A DNA stretch of 25,573 bases from Setaria digitata (Eukaryota; Nematoda; Chromadorea; Rhabditida; Setariidae), in assembly GCA_003640385.1 (NCBI GenBank), contig RCAB01000699.1, positions 1 through 25,573 of the forward strand. Reading direction: 5' to 3'. Below, one piece after another: positions 10,331 to 21,300 of this stretch (position 1 is its first letter; every line of letters begins with the position of its first letter). The position numbers and the translations under genes are program-made. A model generated the notes under the pieces. That model was given only the letters and a program-made list of their open reading frames with translations. It was not told the origin of the DNA and did not search any database.

Positions 10331-13187
10331 TTATCTGGAAAGTGGCAAAATTTTGAACTCAAATAACATGTGGGAAAATGTGATAAGTGAAACATACTCG
10401 TATCCATTCCATTTTTTTTTCCAGGCAGTACATCCAGTCACATTCTTTTCGGTGTCACGATTGCCGATTAGTTTATAAGATGGTACATGTCTAATAGGCT
10501 TTCGCTGTTTATATTGATTAGCTAAACCTGTTTGTGGCATTGATATATTTCCACAACCATCGGTTACCCAAAATTTGTCCTTCTGCAGTGGTTCTGCAAT
10601 TTATTCTGTCCCAAAAAAAGAGAAGAGCGAAGATGCTTATTACTAATAATGAGCTATGCTATTGTTATTATTAATATATGGACCGTAATCATTCATTTGA
10701 AGTCGATCAACGATAGCAAAAGATACGGAAACATTGCGCTCGAAGATGTAATCAAGCTCGAAATCATCATCATCCATCCCAAAGGGACGCATTAAATCTT
10801 GTCCCACCTGAATTCACTTCATTATAGTCATTCCAATTGAATTATTCATCATTATTCGGAAATTATCTGATTATTTAACACAATTAGTCCAAACTAGAGA
10901 TATTAGGATTTATATAATGAAGGAAATATTTTACTCTATACTTCAAAGGCGTAAAAAATATAAGAGTTGACCAATTTTGGGTTATAAAATATTTGCTGTT
11001 GGTAGGCGCTCTTTTTTGTTATTAGTTGTTTGTTTTATTTTCAATTTTTCAAATGTTCGCGGAATTTGCATTCTTGTTGCGCAGTTAAAATACCTACATT
11101 TGATATTAAATACTTTTGCCAGATATATATATTCTGCAGTGTTTATATATATATATATAGATGGCTTTTGTAGAAATATATATATTTCTACAATAGCCAT
11201 CGTAGTGTTAATTAATACTTACTTTGAACCAGCCAACGAAGAAAAGGAATTNGCTTTTGTAGAAATATATATATGTATATATTTCTATAATAGCCATCGT
11301 AGTGTTAATTAATACTTACTTTGAACCAGCCAACGAAGAAAAGGAATTGAACAATTGTGAATATCGGAATTACGAGATCGACCTCATAATTTTTATATTT
11401 TTTCGCTGGATCCAAATATTGCCTGCCTAAGAGGCAAAAGCCAAAATATGCATAGGTAGCTAGAGCTGCTACCTTCAATCATTAATATCTATCAAGTTTT
11501 TATTCAAATATAGACCAGTAATAAGTGTAATAATTTTTCTATATTTATATTAAAAATTTCCAGCGCTATGCTTAACCAATTCAGGATAACATTTTTTCTT
11601 TTTTTTTTTTTCTAACATCCCAATAAAAGCTTCCTCCCCCCCCCCCCTTCCCCCGTCCGTTATTTTTTTCCTACGCGGGGGAGGGGGGGAGCGAGGAAAA
11701 AAAAAAAAAAAAAAGTACCTGAGTGTAGACTAAGGGTACACAAATCCAATCATAGGAGAATAGTTTACGAAAAGATATCCGATAGGCTTTTAATTCCTGC
11801 ATAAAATGATTGACAAGAGCTTGTGAAGGTGCATTATCGTTCACTTCGTCGACGATAATTTGCTGAACCCAGTGAAGCGGCATCATCCACCTTACGTTCT
11901 TAATGTCTTTCTGCAATGAGCTATTTTTATTTATTTTTTCTTTTCGAGCTAACCGATGAATAGAAGAAAAAAAGAGAAAAAAATCCAAATCACTAACTGA
12001 TACTAGGTAGTAATACTAACTGTAGTTTCGTTAAGCACTTTTAGTTCAGCATCAGTAAGAAGGCCACTCTCGACCAAATGTGTTAGTGATGGGAAACGAC
12101 GTCGAATTGTGCTCGATATTTCGCGACTAAAATATTTTATTATTTATTGAAAAATAAAAAGGAGAGAAAGGAAAGGGGGGGGGGGAAAAAAAAAATTATG
12201 TTATAAGTATTTATTATCATCAAAATACCCAACTAGACAAGAGCTGCCATTAAGTTGACATAACGAGCAATGGTATGTCTGCGTTGTTGACTTTTCACAT
12301 CTTTATTTGGCATAAATGTACATAATAGAGATAATAAATCTTCTGGCCAAGGTATGCATTCGAACTGTCGCCACCATCGAAAAATGATTGTAAATTATCA
12401 ATTGAATTGGAGGAAATGTTTACTGTGGATGATAAAAGTTAATCTGATTAATAAAAATTACTGATAATTATGGTTATGAAATGATAAAATATGCAAATAT
12501 TTAATCCATAGTGATAATATAATCTTTCTGGACAAAGGTATATACACTCGAACTATGGCCATTGTAAATTATTGGTTGAATAAGAGAGAATATTTATTGT
12601 GAACGGTGAAAGTTAATTAATTAATGAAAACTATTAATAATTACGATTATCAATAAAAGTGATGGAAGATTTAATTTGCTGCTGCAGGCATTTTATCAAT
12701 TACAAATGAAAATTTAGAAGGATTAATTTACCTGACAACTACATTTGATACGTAAAATCCTAGTAGAAATGTAAGAGGCATTAACTTCGTGTACTGATCA
12801 AATGTTATTGCAATCTGTTCAAATTGAAACCTAAATTAAATGACTGATTATCGATATCATTAAGCATAATTAGGTGGAGAAAATAATGATATAATTTAGT
12901 TAAGAATTAATTAATGAATGAGTGCATATTACCTATATCGTTCGGGATTTTCCTCATCTAACAGTGACGAATATAATTTAACTAAGAATTAATTAATGAA
13001 TGAGTGCATATTACCTATATCGTTCGGGATTTTCCTCATCCAACAGTGGCAATATTTGATTGTAAAATAATCGTATTGCATAATAAAGAATGAGAAAGAT
13101 GAGTAATTCTTTCCATACCAATCGCCATAAACTTCCCTTCCAGCGTAGTAATAGACGTGAAAAGTTGCCTGTGTAGGAGACTGTCAT
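10331..13187 (-). CDS. Bestrophin-family anion channel
   Basis: Calcium-activated chloride channel subunit (pentameric plasma-membrane protein; nematodes have many best genes). Exons in transcript order: 13187-13015, 12830-12732, 12377-12234, 12126-12021, 11910-11719, 11472-11320, 10807-10684, 10593-10331; 417 residues in frame. Diagnostic motifs: start [19 protein letters not shown], neck segment [11 protein letters not shown] (residues 75-85, keeping the two Phe of human F80/F84 but Met for I76), [15 protein letters not shown] (91-105), [42 protein letters not shown], and the acidic Ca-clasp DDDDFE (301-306). The short polar C-tail is not conserved. Problems: exon 3 lacks a normal acceptor (CG instead of AG before 12377); the exon 3 donor (GTTGGG) and exon 7 donor (GTCCAT) are weak; exon 1 and exon 6 ends are duplicated nearby. 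The ATG follows AG directly (13189-13188), perhaps a trans-splice site. The gene may be intact with sequence errors, or damaged. Confidence 0.93.
11164..11348. repeat. direct duplication flanking N at 11252 (assembly join)
   Basis: Bases 11164-11251 recur as 11253-11348, the second copy being 8 bases longer in its TA-repeat part. The repeat includes the last 29 bases and donor site of bestrophin exon 6. Only the copy at 11253-11348 continues into the whole exon. Probably unmerged contig ends or alleles. Confidence 0.85.
11636..11689. repeat. G/C-run hairpin in a bestrophin intron
   Basis: C runs at 11636-11647 and 11650-11654 face G runs at 11677-11681 and 11683-11689. C5 pairs with G5 and C7 with G7, with TT opposite A as a bulge and a loop of about 22 bases. 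It lies in the intron after bestrophin exon 5, about 30 bases beyond the donor. In such A/T-rich DNA it is striking, and it may affect sequencing or splicing. Confidence 0.7.
12328..12675. repeat. diverged tandem duplication with a bestrophin exon 3 relic
   Basis: Segments of roughly 12328-12508 and 12510-12675 align along their length: TCTTCTGGCCAAGGTATGCA versus TCTTTCTGGACAAAGGTATA, then TTCGAACTGT versus CTCGAACTAT, ATTGTAAATTAT in both, and GATAAAAGTTAAT versus GTGAAAGTTAAT. The first contains the 5' end of bestrophin exon 3 (minus strand). The second is a decayed copy inside intron 2 that has lost about 15 bases, including the Trp-Trp codons and the splice site. Confidence 0.75.
12889..13050. 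repeat. 82-bp tandem duplication over bestrophin exon 1 / intron 1 border
   Basis: Copies start at 12889 and 12971 (offset 82) and match over about 79 bases with a few substitutions. Each carries the end of exon 1 (LDEENPERY) and its donor. The copy at 13015-13050 is continuous with exon 1 and was used in the model. The other is a spare exon end and donor in intron 1. There is no N here, so it may be real or a silently closed join. Confidence 0.9.
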
Positions 13188-14331
13188 CTAGACTATAAAA
13201 TTTTCTCTTAAACAAACAATACGATTCAGTATTCTTAATAAAACACGATCACAACTGTCGCGAAACAGTAGCAACACCATTCATTTGTCGTGTTGTCGTC
13301 CCATCTCCATTTATTTCACTTCACTCCTCCTCACTAATCAATAAATTTAACGAGACACTATGTTGCAGTGTTAATTATCTGATAATTACTGTTATTGGTA
13401 AAAGATTTGTATGGGTAAATTTTGCTGGGATGATTAAAATATGATCGAATCTTGATTGTTTAATAGCCATTAATTACAATTAATCATCAAAATCACTGAT
13501 AATACATGTTAATTTTATGCCTTTTTTTTTTCCTGTACAATTAATCATACTGATTATGATAATAACTGTGATAAGTTACGATGAGGCGAAAAATAATGAT
13601 TTCACATATGGATAATTATATGTTCTCATTCTAATCTAAAACATACGAAATGAAGATAATCAATCATTCTAGAAAAAAAGGAAAGAATTTGATGAATTTA
13701 ATTTCGAAACAAATTCTTTCTCAATCATTATGACTCATTATGCTACTTTGAAAACTTTAAAAAAAAAAACAAAAAACAAATAATTCAATTGGAATAAAAC
13801 AAACAATGCTTTTTTATTTACAAGATGATCCTACATTGCTACTGAATTTTGTGATAATTAATCGCGACATTATCATATTTTCTTTTTTCCCCCTCTAAAA
13901 AGAAAAAAAAAAAAAAGGAAGAAAAACATTGCTATGAAAATATATTTTGTCTATTTGATAAAAGCCAAATTAAAAGAAAAAAAGATTTATTAAATCACAA
14001 GGCTTTTAAGCACTTCAAAATATCAAAAAAAAAAGTATATATCCATCCAATAAATCATCAATAGCCATAATATTCAGTAGTAAATTTGAAACATTATGGG
14101 GAAATATAGTAGCATTCTAATTTGGGCCATTTCGAACATTCACAATATACTTCTGTAAAAGAAATTTTCCTCCCAGAAGGTTTTAGTACATCCAATTTCA
14201 AATATATTCATTTCCAATATAAATTCTTTTTCCAGCGCTAAGTTTTTCTTTTTCGTTTGAAAAATCTTTGCCACTGATGGAGAATTTTGTCGTCGTTCTA
14301 GCGGAGCAGAAAATGATTTCGTGATTACACT
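13188..14331. other. intergenic region, GTPase 3' flank to bestrophin start
   Basis: About 1.1 kb of A/T-rich DNA between two minus-strand genes, with several A runs and no convincing exon. A minus-strand AATAAA (TTTATT at 13986-13991) could serve the GTPase gene. The spacing is too long to suggest a typical nematode operon. Confidence 0.5.
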
Positions 14332-16021
14332 TTAGGTAATTATACAGGACCTTTTCTTGGCCGCAGCATGCTTTCTGGCTAATCGTTCAATGTCTTTAAT
14401 TTCAATATTAGTATAGCCACTAATCCGAGTGTTTGGCATCGATTGCCGACGCTTTTTCATTTTCAGAGGTTGAAAATTTCCAATTTCACTTAGCACACGT
14501 CGAAATATCTCAGTTACCTATAATAATAATTTATCTTCTTATCTTATCAATGTTACTAACAGTAAAACGTTATGCTTATTTGGAAATGGAAGTGGAATTT
14601 GAAAAAATCTATGAAATGAAATATTGAAAAGAAAAAAAAATGATATGATACGTTTTGATAAAAGAGTAACAGTAATAATTGAATATTAGTAAAATTGCAG
14701 AAATTTTATCACAAAAATGATAAGTTGCCAGAAATATGAATGTGTAAAATATTTACTTGAAAAAGATTGGTAGCAGAAAGAGCAGCAAAATGAAGTTTAT
14801 TTTCAAATGCATAAAGTCTCGATTCTTTTGTGGCCCAATTTTCTTCTGATTCATATAAATCAATTTTATTGGCAGCCAAAAGAATTGGTGCTTTTTTGGT
14901 ATTTCGTGCTCGAATCTCTTCGACAATACTCTTAGCTTCATCAAATGATATCGGATCATCCACCGCAAACACTATCTATTATCAAATATCATTTTATATC
15001 AGATCATGTTATCAATTATCAAATAGATTCTAGACAGTTGACAGAAACCTAACAAACCTAATCACTATTTCACGAAGTAAATAGTGCCTTTTTTTCTTGA
15101 ACATAATATGCAGCAATTCATTTTATTTATGATTTCAAACATTTAAATTTTTTCTTTTTTTTCAAAGATTTGAAACTAAAATTTGATTAAACTGAAATTT
15201 GAAATAAAGAAACATACAATAAAGGCGTCACCCATTCGTGCATATAAATGTCTCATAGCCAAGAAATCATGTGAACCACTGGAATCGATCACCTCAAAAA
15301 AATTCCCTTCATTATTTGAAATTCAATTAAAGCTATAGCATTAAAGATTTTGAAAATTTTTTTTTTTTTTTTAAATTAAAATTCTAATGTAAATAACAGC
15401 AGTGTTATATACCTGTAAAAGAATTTCACTGCTATCATCTTTTTTATACTCAATCCAGTTAAATTCTTCTATTGTTGGCCGATATTCTTTAATAAATTCT
15501 TCCCATAAAAATTGACCCACAAGAGCACTCTTTCCAACCTGCAAATTTTATTAAATATTTATAAAAATTTTCATTTATAATCAATTAAAATTTTAAAATC
15601 ATCAATTAACTTTTTCAAACAAAAATTTAAAAGAAAAATTATTTCAAAGAAAAAAAAAAAAAAAAAAAAAATTGCCTTAGAAGCTCCTAGAACAAGAAGT
15701 GTATACTGCGATGTTGTAACTGCAGAAGAACTGTAACGTGGACGTGTTGAACCAATTTTTAAACGCATCATATGTACGTTACGTGATGATCGAAATTTTA
15801 CGCTCACTCTGCCAGAACGATTATAGCAAAAGGAACTTAGAAACTGAAAGATTTTAAATACGAGATTAATTATAGATTAAATCTATCATCTGATATACAC
15901 ATTCATCATCTGTCGACAATTCTTCTTACAGCAATATGACAAAATTTAAGTGAAAAGTTAACTTTCCAAACAGAGCTCTTTTTACCTGTCCAACAGGTGG
16001 AATGCTAATTTGTTCATCCAT
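14332..16021 (-). CDS. Ras-family small GTPase, DIRAS-like, prenylated
   Basis: Membrane-bound molecular switch. Exons in transcript order: 16021-15986, 15843-15676, 15538-15413, 15292-15218, 14975-14757, 14517-14332; 269 residues in frame. G1 GASKVGKS (65-72), switch I PTIEEF with Thr90, G3 DSSGSH (113-118), G4 NKID (171-174), G5 SATN (202-205). The residue after the G3 glycine is Ser, not the catalytic Gln of Ras; DIRAS and RASD proteins also lack Gln there, which suggests slow or altered GTP hydrolysis. It ends KKRSCIIT, a basic stretch plus CaaX box (Cys266). An N-terminal extension of about 60 residues and an insert before the CaaX make it longer than Ras. The second intron has a GC donor. 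The first exon (12 residues) is the least certain part; Met at exon 2 residue 25 or 26 could be an alternative start. Confidence 0.92.
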
Positions 16022-16025
16022 CAAC

Positions 16026-16028
<3 letters not shown>

Positions 16029-16056
<28 letters not shown>
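16029..16056. repeat. (AC)14 microsatellite beside the GTPase start codon
   Basis: Fourteen AC dinucleotides end 8 bases upstream of the proposed ATG at 16021 (they read GT on the coding strand). If exon 1 is right, the tract is in the 5' UTR or at the trans-splice site. Confidence 0.9.
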
Positions 16057-16059
<3 letters not shown>

Positions 16060-16866
16060 AAACACGGAAAACTCGAGTACAGTTGCAATCTTGCTGCTAA
16101 TAATTAAAAATTGCCGTGTGATAAATGGATAAATGGCGTGAGATAAGCGTGGGGTCAAATGTCTAAATATACATTCACTAATTTTCTTCTTCTTACACAT
16201 AACAACTTCATGATGACATTTATCAGATAACACAGTTATATGATAAGTATTTCGTAAGCTAAGCAAGTGTTACGCTTAGCAGTGAGTAATGAAAATGTTA
16301 ACAATATCTTTTAGGAAGATAAATTCAACAACTCTTCAATGTTCATTGATTATATTATTTTTTTTTTTTTTTAATACTCATTATCATATTGCTAAAACTT
16401 ATTTTTCTCTTCGTTACTACTATTTATTATTGTTATTATTATCAATAATAATAATTCATCATCATTACTGTTAATTGTTACCATTATTATTAATGATCAA
16501 TATTAGTATTAATCATCATTATTATTATTGGCTATTGCTACTAATTGCGATCATTATTGTTATTTGTTATTATAAATTATTGTCAAGCATTATTATTATC
16601 AATTATTATTGCTATTCTTGCAATGAAAAAGTATTACTTTTGCTAACATACTAAATAATTTTTAATGTTGAGAGAGAGAGAGGGAAAGCAAATATGTGAA
16701 AATGTGAATTATCCCGTTGACGACAAAAATTGAATAACAACTTATAAGCTACCTTCATATCTCTTTCTATTAATATTATGAGAAAATATGGAAATTACGA
16801 AAGTATTCGCATTATCACAAATGTCATAACTTATTTCATTTCAAAATTAATCATTCCACTACTTCG

Positions 16867-16898
<32 letters not shown>

Positions 16899-18170
16899 AT
16901 TTCATTCAAACAGTTTTATTTTTGTGCAATAGCATAAATTATATGATGATTTTTCTTTTTTTTTTTTAAATTTCAATAATTAGGATACTAAAATATATTG
17001 ATTAATTAATAGGCAAGAAAAAGAAAATGCTATCAACACCTTGATAATTAGCTATTACACTGGTGATTTAGCATCAAAATTTGTTATTGACAATCATTTC
17101 TGGTAATAAATATTTGATCAGATCAATGAAACTCGATAGTCATCGGTTATCATATTTGTCGCACATGTAACTTGTGCTAAAAACAATTTTTAATTAAGAT
17201 AAAACAATTCTGAAACAGATTTTCTTTTTTCTTCCTCCAAGCGCTTACACTGATTACAATATCATATCGTGGCATATTTGATATGATAAAATGCAGCTAT
17301 CAATAATTTTGAAATACTAAACAAACTTCAGTCTTTTTAAAATAATCAAAGGTGAAAACTTATTTCAAATGAATGAAAAAAAAAAGAGAAATAAAATGAA
17401 ATCAGTGATGTGATTGAGCGTAATTTTAATTAGAATAAAATATATTTAAAATTAATTTATTATCAATGATTTTCTGTTATCAACCGAACTCTTTAGCAAT
17501 GAATGCGATGCCATAGGAGATAAATGATAATATAAATTCAGCTGAAATTAATATTGTTATAAATAATTAAACAGCAAAGGTATCTAATTAATGCAATTTA
17601 ATTTCAAATGAAAGCATATAAAAGTACTCACGAATTAAGTGGAAAATTTCCCATCAAATAGTTAAAATCATAATTTAATAAAGAAAATTTTAGCAAAAAT
17701 TATATTACCAGACATTTATTCACTTCTCTTAATATTATACACGATGTAATGTGCAATAACTAAATGGTGGAAGAAATTTTTACGCAATCCATTTGATATA
17801 TTTTTGGATAGATTTATTGATTATTAATTAAATTTAAAAATATCTCTAAAATATATTGCATTATCGAATGACGTGATTTTACAATCATATGCTATTACAT
17901 AAGATGAGCAAAAAGTTTTCCCTTATAATTAACTTTACTCCTAAAATATTTCAATAGAAAAAAAAAAAAAAAAAAAATTAAAAAGTAAAAATGCACAAGT
18001 TTGTATTGGAGCAAAAAATGTTTTAGTCTATTTTATTACTAATTGCCAGATGTTTTCTGACAATTTTCTTCCTCTCTCAATACCTTCATTCATTGTTACA
18101 AGTATTGTTACAATTTTTATTGTTTTATTTTTCATTTCCTCCCTTCTCCACCTGTTGAAAAGAATATCAA
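16057..18170. other. A/T-rich non-coding region upstream of the GTPase gene
   Basis: No convincing exon on either strand. It contains a 7-bp-arm hairpin (GCTAAGC at 16258-16264, GCTTAGC at 16274-16280), TTA/ATT trinucleotide-rich DNA at about 16420-16620, a GA tract near 16672, and long T runs near 16868 and 16958 and an A run near 17960. Promoter elements of the GTPase gene may lie in the first few hundred bases, but I cannot identify them. Confidence 0.5.
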
Positions 18171-18214
18171 AAAAAAAAAACAATTTTTTTTTATTCTAAT
18201 TTTTATTCATCAAA

Positions 18215-18332
18215 AGAAAGAGAGAGGGAGGAGGGGGGGGGGGGGGAAAAAAAATCAAAACTTTCCATAATCAAAGTGTCTTTCTTCTTCTTCTTCTAAG
18301 TGTCCTTCTCTGTCTCTCTCTTCCTCTCTGTG
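18215..18332. repeat. purine tract with G14 followed by pyrimidine tract
   Basis: A purine-only stretch (GAAAGAGAGAGGGAGGAG, then 14 G at 18233-18246, then A8) is followed about 35 bases later by pyrimidine-rich DNA (CTTCTTCTTCTTCT, then CTCTCTCTTCCTCTCTGT). The two parts are roughly complementary and could form a hairpin or non-B structure. Confidence 0.6.
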
Positions 18333-18340
18333 ATAAATTG

Positions 18341-21300
18341 AAATTAATTTAATTTTTATCAAACAATGACAGATTGTTTTTTTTTTTCAGAAATGAATTT
18401 AAATAAAACTTTTGCTCCATAATTTCAATTTTATTTTCGAAATATCTTTGCCCATTATCTATCATTTATATCTTCATTGCTTACTCAGTCAAGATATTAT
18501 TTTGGCGTCCAAAGCACGAATTAAACTTTTATTGCAATTGAAGTCTAATTATATTATACTCGAATTTTGATCATCATTTGAATTTCCTCCGTCATTTTTT
18601 CCATTCATTTAACATCATTTTGAATTGGAATTTTTTTTTTTTTTTTTACAACAGTATTTTTTCATTCTAATTTTCTCATTTAACTATAAACAGCGTTTCA
18701 GTTTATTTCCAAAAAAAAAAAAAAAAAAAACCTTTAATAATAGTTAGTAAGAAATATTTTCTTCTCTACCTCATGCGAACTTCCAATTTCCGGTTATGCT
18801 AGTTGTTAGCACTGGATTTAATCACGATAGACCAGATTCATTTTAATCTCATATCAAAATATTGGTATTGTTTCAAATTAACATTTTTGCTTTCCTGATA
18901 GCAGCCATTCTCTACTACGAAAAAAATAACCCTTTCATTCCAGTTAGTAGTATTAACAATGCTAATTTTATCACTAACAAATCCTGAAATCAAATTAAGC
19001 TCCCTAATTTTAATTCAAACAATCTTTTCAAATCAATTTTTTTTTTTTTTTTTCTCTGAATCAAATATAAGTTTACTTCTGAATGCTCTATTTGAACAAA
19101 GTTCCGGAAAAAAAGCCAACTTCTTGTAATTGCCATATTCTGAGTCAGCCAACACAAATAACTGACTACTGAAAAAATTGCTATACCTAGTATGAGGTCA
19201 ACTTAAGTTAATTAACTGGAATGGGAAAGTTAAGCTGACAAGAGAATTAAGATACACCTGTGAGAGGAAGAGTGCGTGAACAGTAGTGAATGGAAGGACT
19301 TACTGAAATACTTAACTCCTAGATAAGAAACATCATCCTTAGATATTAGATTTTAACTTTTCTAGATCTTAAGAAAGTTCCATGAGTTATTGTTTTACTT
19401 GTTTGTTTTGAAATTTAGACGAAATTGTGCGAAGGCATTATATTTCGGAAGAAAGAAAATTAATCTGATGGAGAGACTAGAGGTAAAAGATTTGGCAGTG
19501 TTGTCAAAAAAACCGAAAGATAACAAGTCAAGCGAAGGTCAAAATAACTAATAGGTCATTTTTGCATAAAAATATTTTGGAAAAAAAAAAAAAATATATC
19601 CAATAAATAAAGTGCTGTTTGAACGACAGAGCGCAATTAAGCGTACTTCCTAGTGCACTTTATCAATGCAAAATGATACACGTACGTGTAATAACACGTT
19701 GAAATTAGTCAATGCTGATTTGACAACAATCAGATCAAAATAGCATTTGTCAAGTGATAAATGAATGATAAAAACGATTTAGCCAAAAAAAAAAAGACTG
19801 GAAAAGTGATTTCTATCTCAGCAATCTGACACGACAAACATCATTTCCATTTACTTTTTATTTTTCACATCATTATATTTATTTTCCATCTACAGTTATT
19901 GCAATTTTTATTTATTATTATTACTATTAATTATTATTATTATTAATTTTTAATTATCTTGCTCGATTTTTATAATTTTTGTAAATATTCTTGTTAAAAT
20001 ATATAACCAAATCTATTAATTTATTATCAGCATTACTGCTGAGAATTATTTGGTACTTAATTGTAATTGTATTCAAAATGACATTTTAGCAATTAAAAGA
20101 AAAAAAAAATAACAATAATAAAAAATAAAACCATAGCTTCGTACATCTACATAGGACATGCAATATAGTGACTAAGTCCCTTTTAACGAGGAAAATTTTT
20201 GCAGAAAATTTCTCTTTCATGATAGTATGAATAAATTCACGAAAGATGATGATTGCGATGATGATGAAAGTACATACTCTATTCAAATAAATTATTTTCT
20301 TTATTCAAAATCATAGAATTATTAAGCATTCATCATACTAATATGCCAATTCGATATTTAATTGGATATTTTAGTCATAATATTAGGCTTTGCCTAAAAT
20401 TGATACCGTAGTTGTCAACAATAGACTACAGTACCATCATCCATTTACGGTATTCCAAAAAACTTCCAAGTCTATTCAGTGAATTAGAAAGTTGAAATTG
20501 TTGTTGACCCTCGTTTCCTTTCTTCCTCTCTCTCTTTCTTTTTCTTTTTTTTTTAACCGCTAAATATATTTGCTTTTCAAACGGTTAAAAAAAAAAAAAG
20601 GAAGGTATAAATAAGACGGAAGCATACTTTTCTGAAGTTGTAACACCTTCTTGCCTAGAAAAAATAAGAAAAATAAGTCCAAGCAATTTTTTTTTTTTTC
20701 AATGAGGAAAATTTTGAAAAGGTTATTATATTTAGCATTTCAATGAAAAAAAAAAAATTCATTTCCAAACAATTATCGTTCTGGAAAAGATGGTGGATAA
20801 AATTATATATGTGTAAAAATTCCACAATAAAAAAAAAAAAAAGAAAAAAGCTAAATAGGCGGATGCAGGTAATGGATGAAATAAAAATAAAAGTTAAATT
20901 AAAATGCTGCATTTTTGAGTGAAAAAAAAAAAGTTCAAATAAAATTTATTAGAATTCTTTTTTTTTTTGTTCTTTCTTTAGAGAAGGTTCAAAAATTAAA
21001 ACAGTTGGGGTTGGCGAATTCTCCTTTCCAGTACTAATTATTTCATCTTCTCATGAAACATGAAATAATTTTTTTTTTTTTTTTAACGTTTTATGATGAA
21101 AATAAAATGGAAGAAGAAGGATAGAAATAATTAAAATATATATTTTAATAACAAATGTATGGAAATTTATTTATTTAGTAGAATTTTAATTATTATTTTT
21201 AATACGAGGGAATTTTTATTTTTTGAGCTGTTTTAGTTGCAAATATAGCAAATATTATGATCAGAATATGGAGTAATGAAGATATAGCTGAAAATAATGC

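Noticed and set aside
13187..16021. Operon of the GTPase and bestrophin genes
   Set aside because: Same strand, but the gap of about 1.1 kb is long for a nematode operon and no SL2-type evidence is visible.
16021..16266. 81-codon minus-strand frame ending in Cys-Val repeats
   Set aside because: The repeats are translation of the (GT)n microsatellite, and the frame stops before the GTPase ATG.
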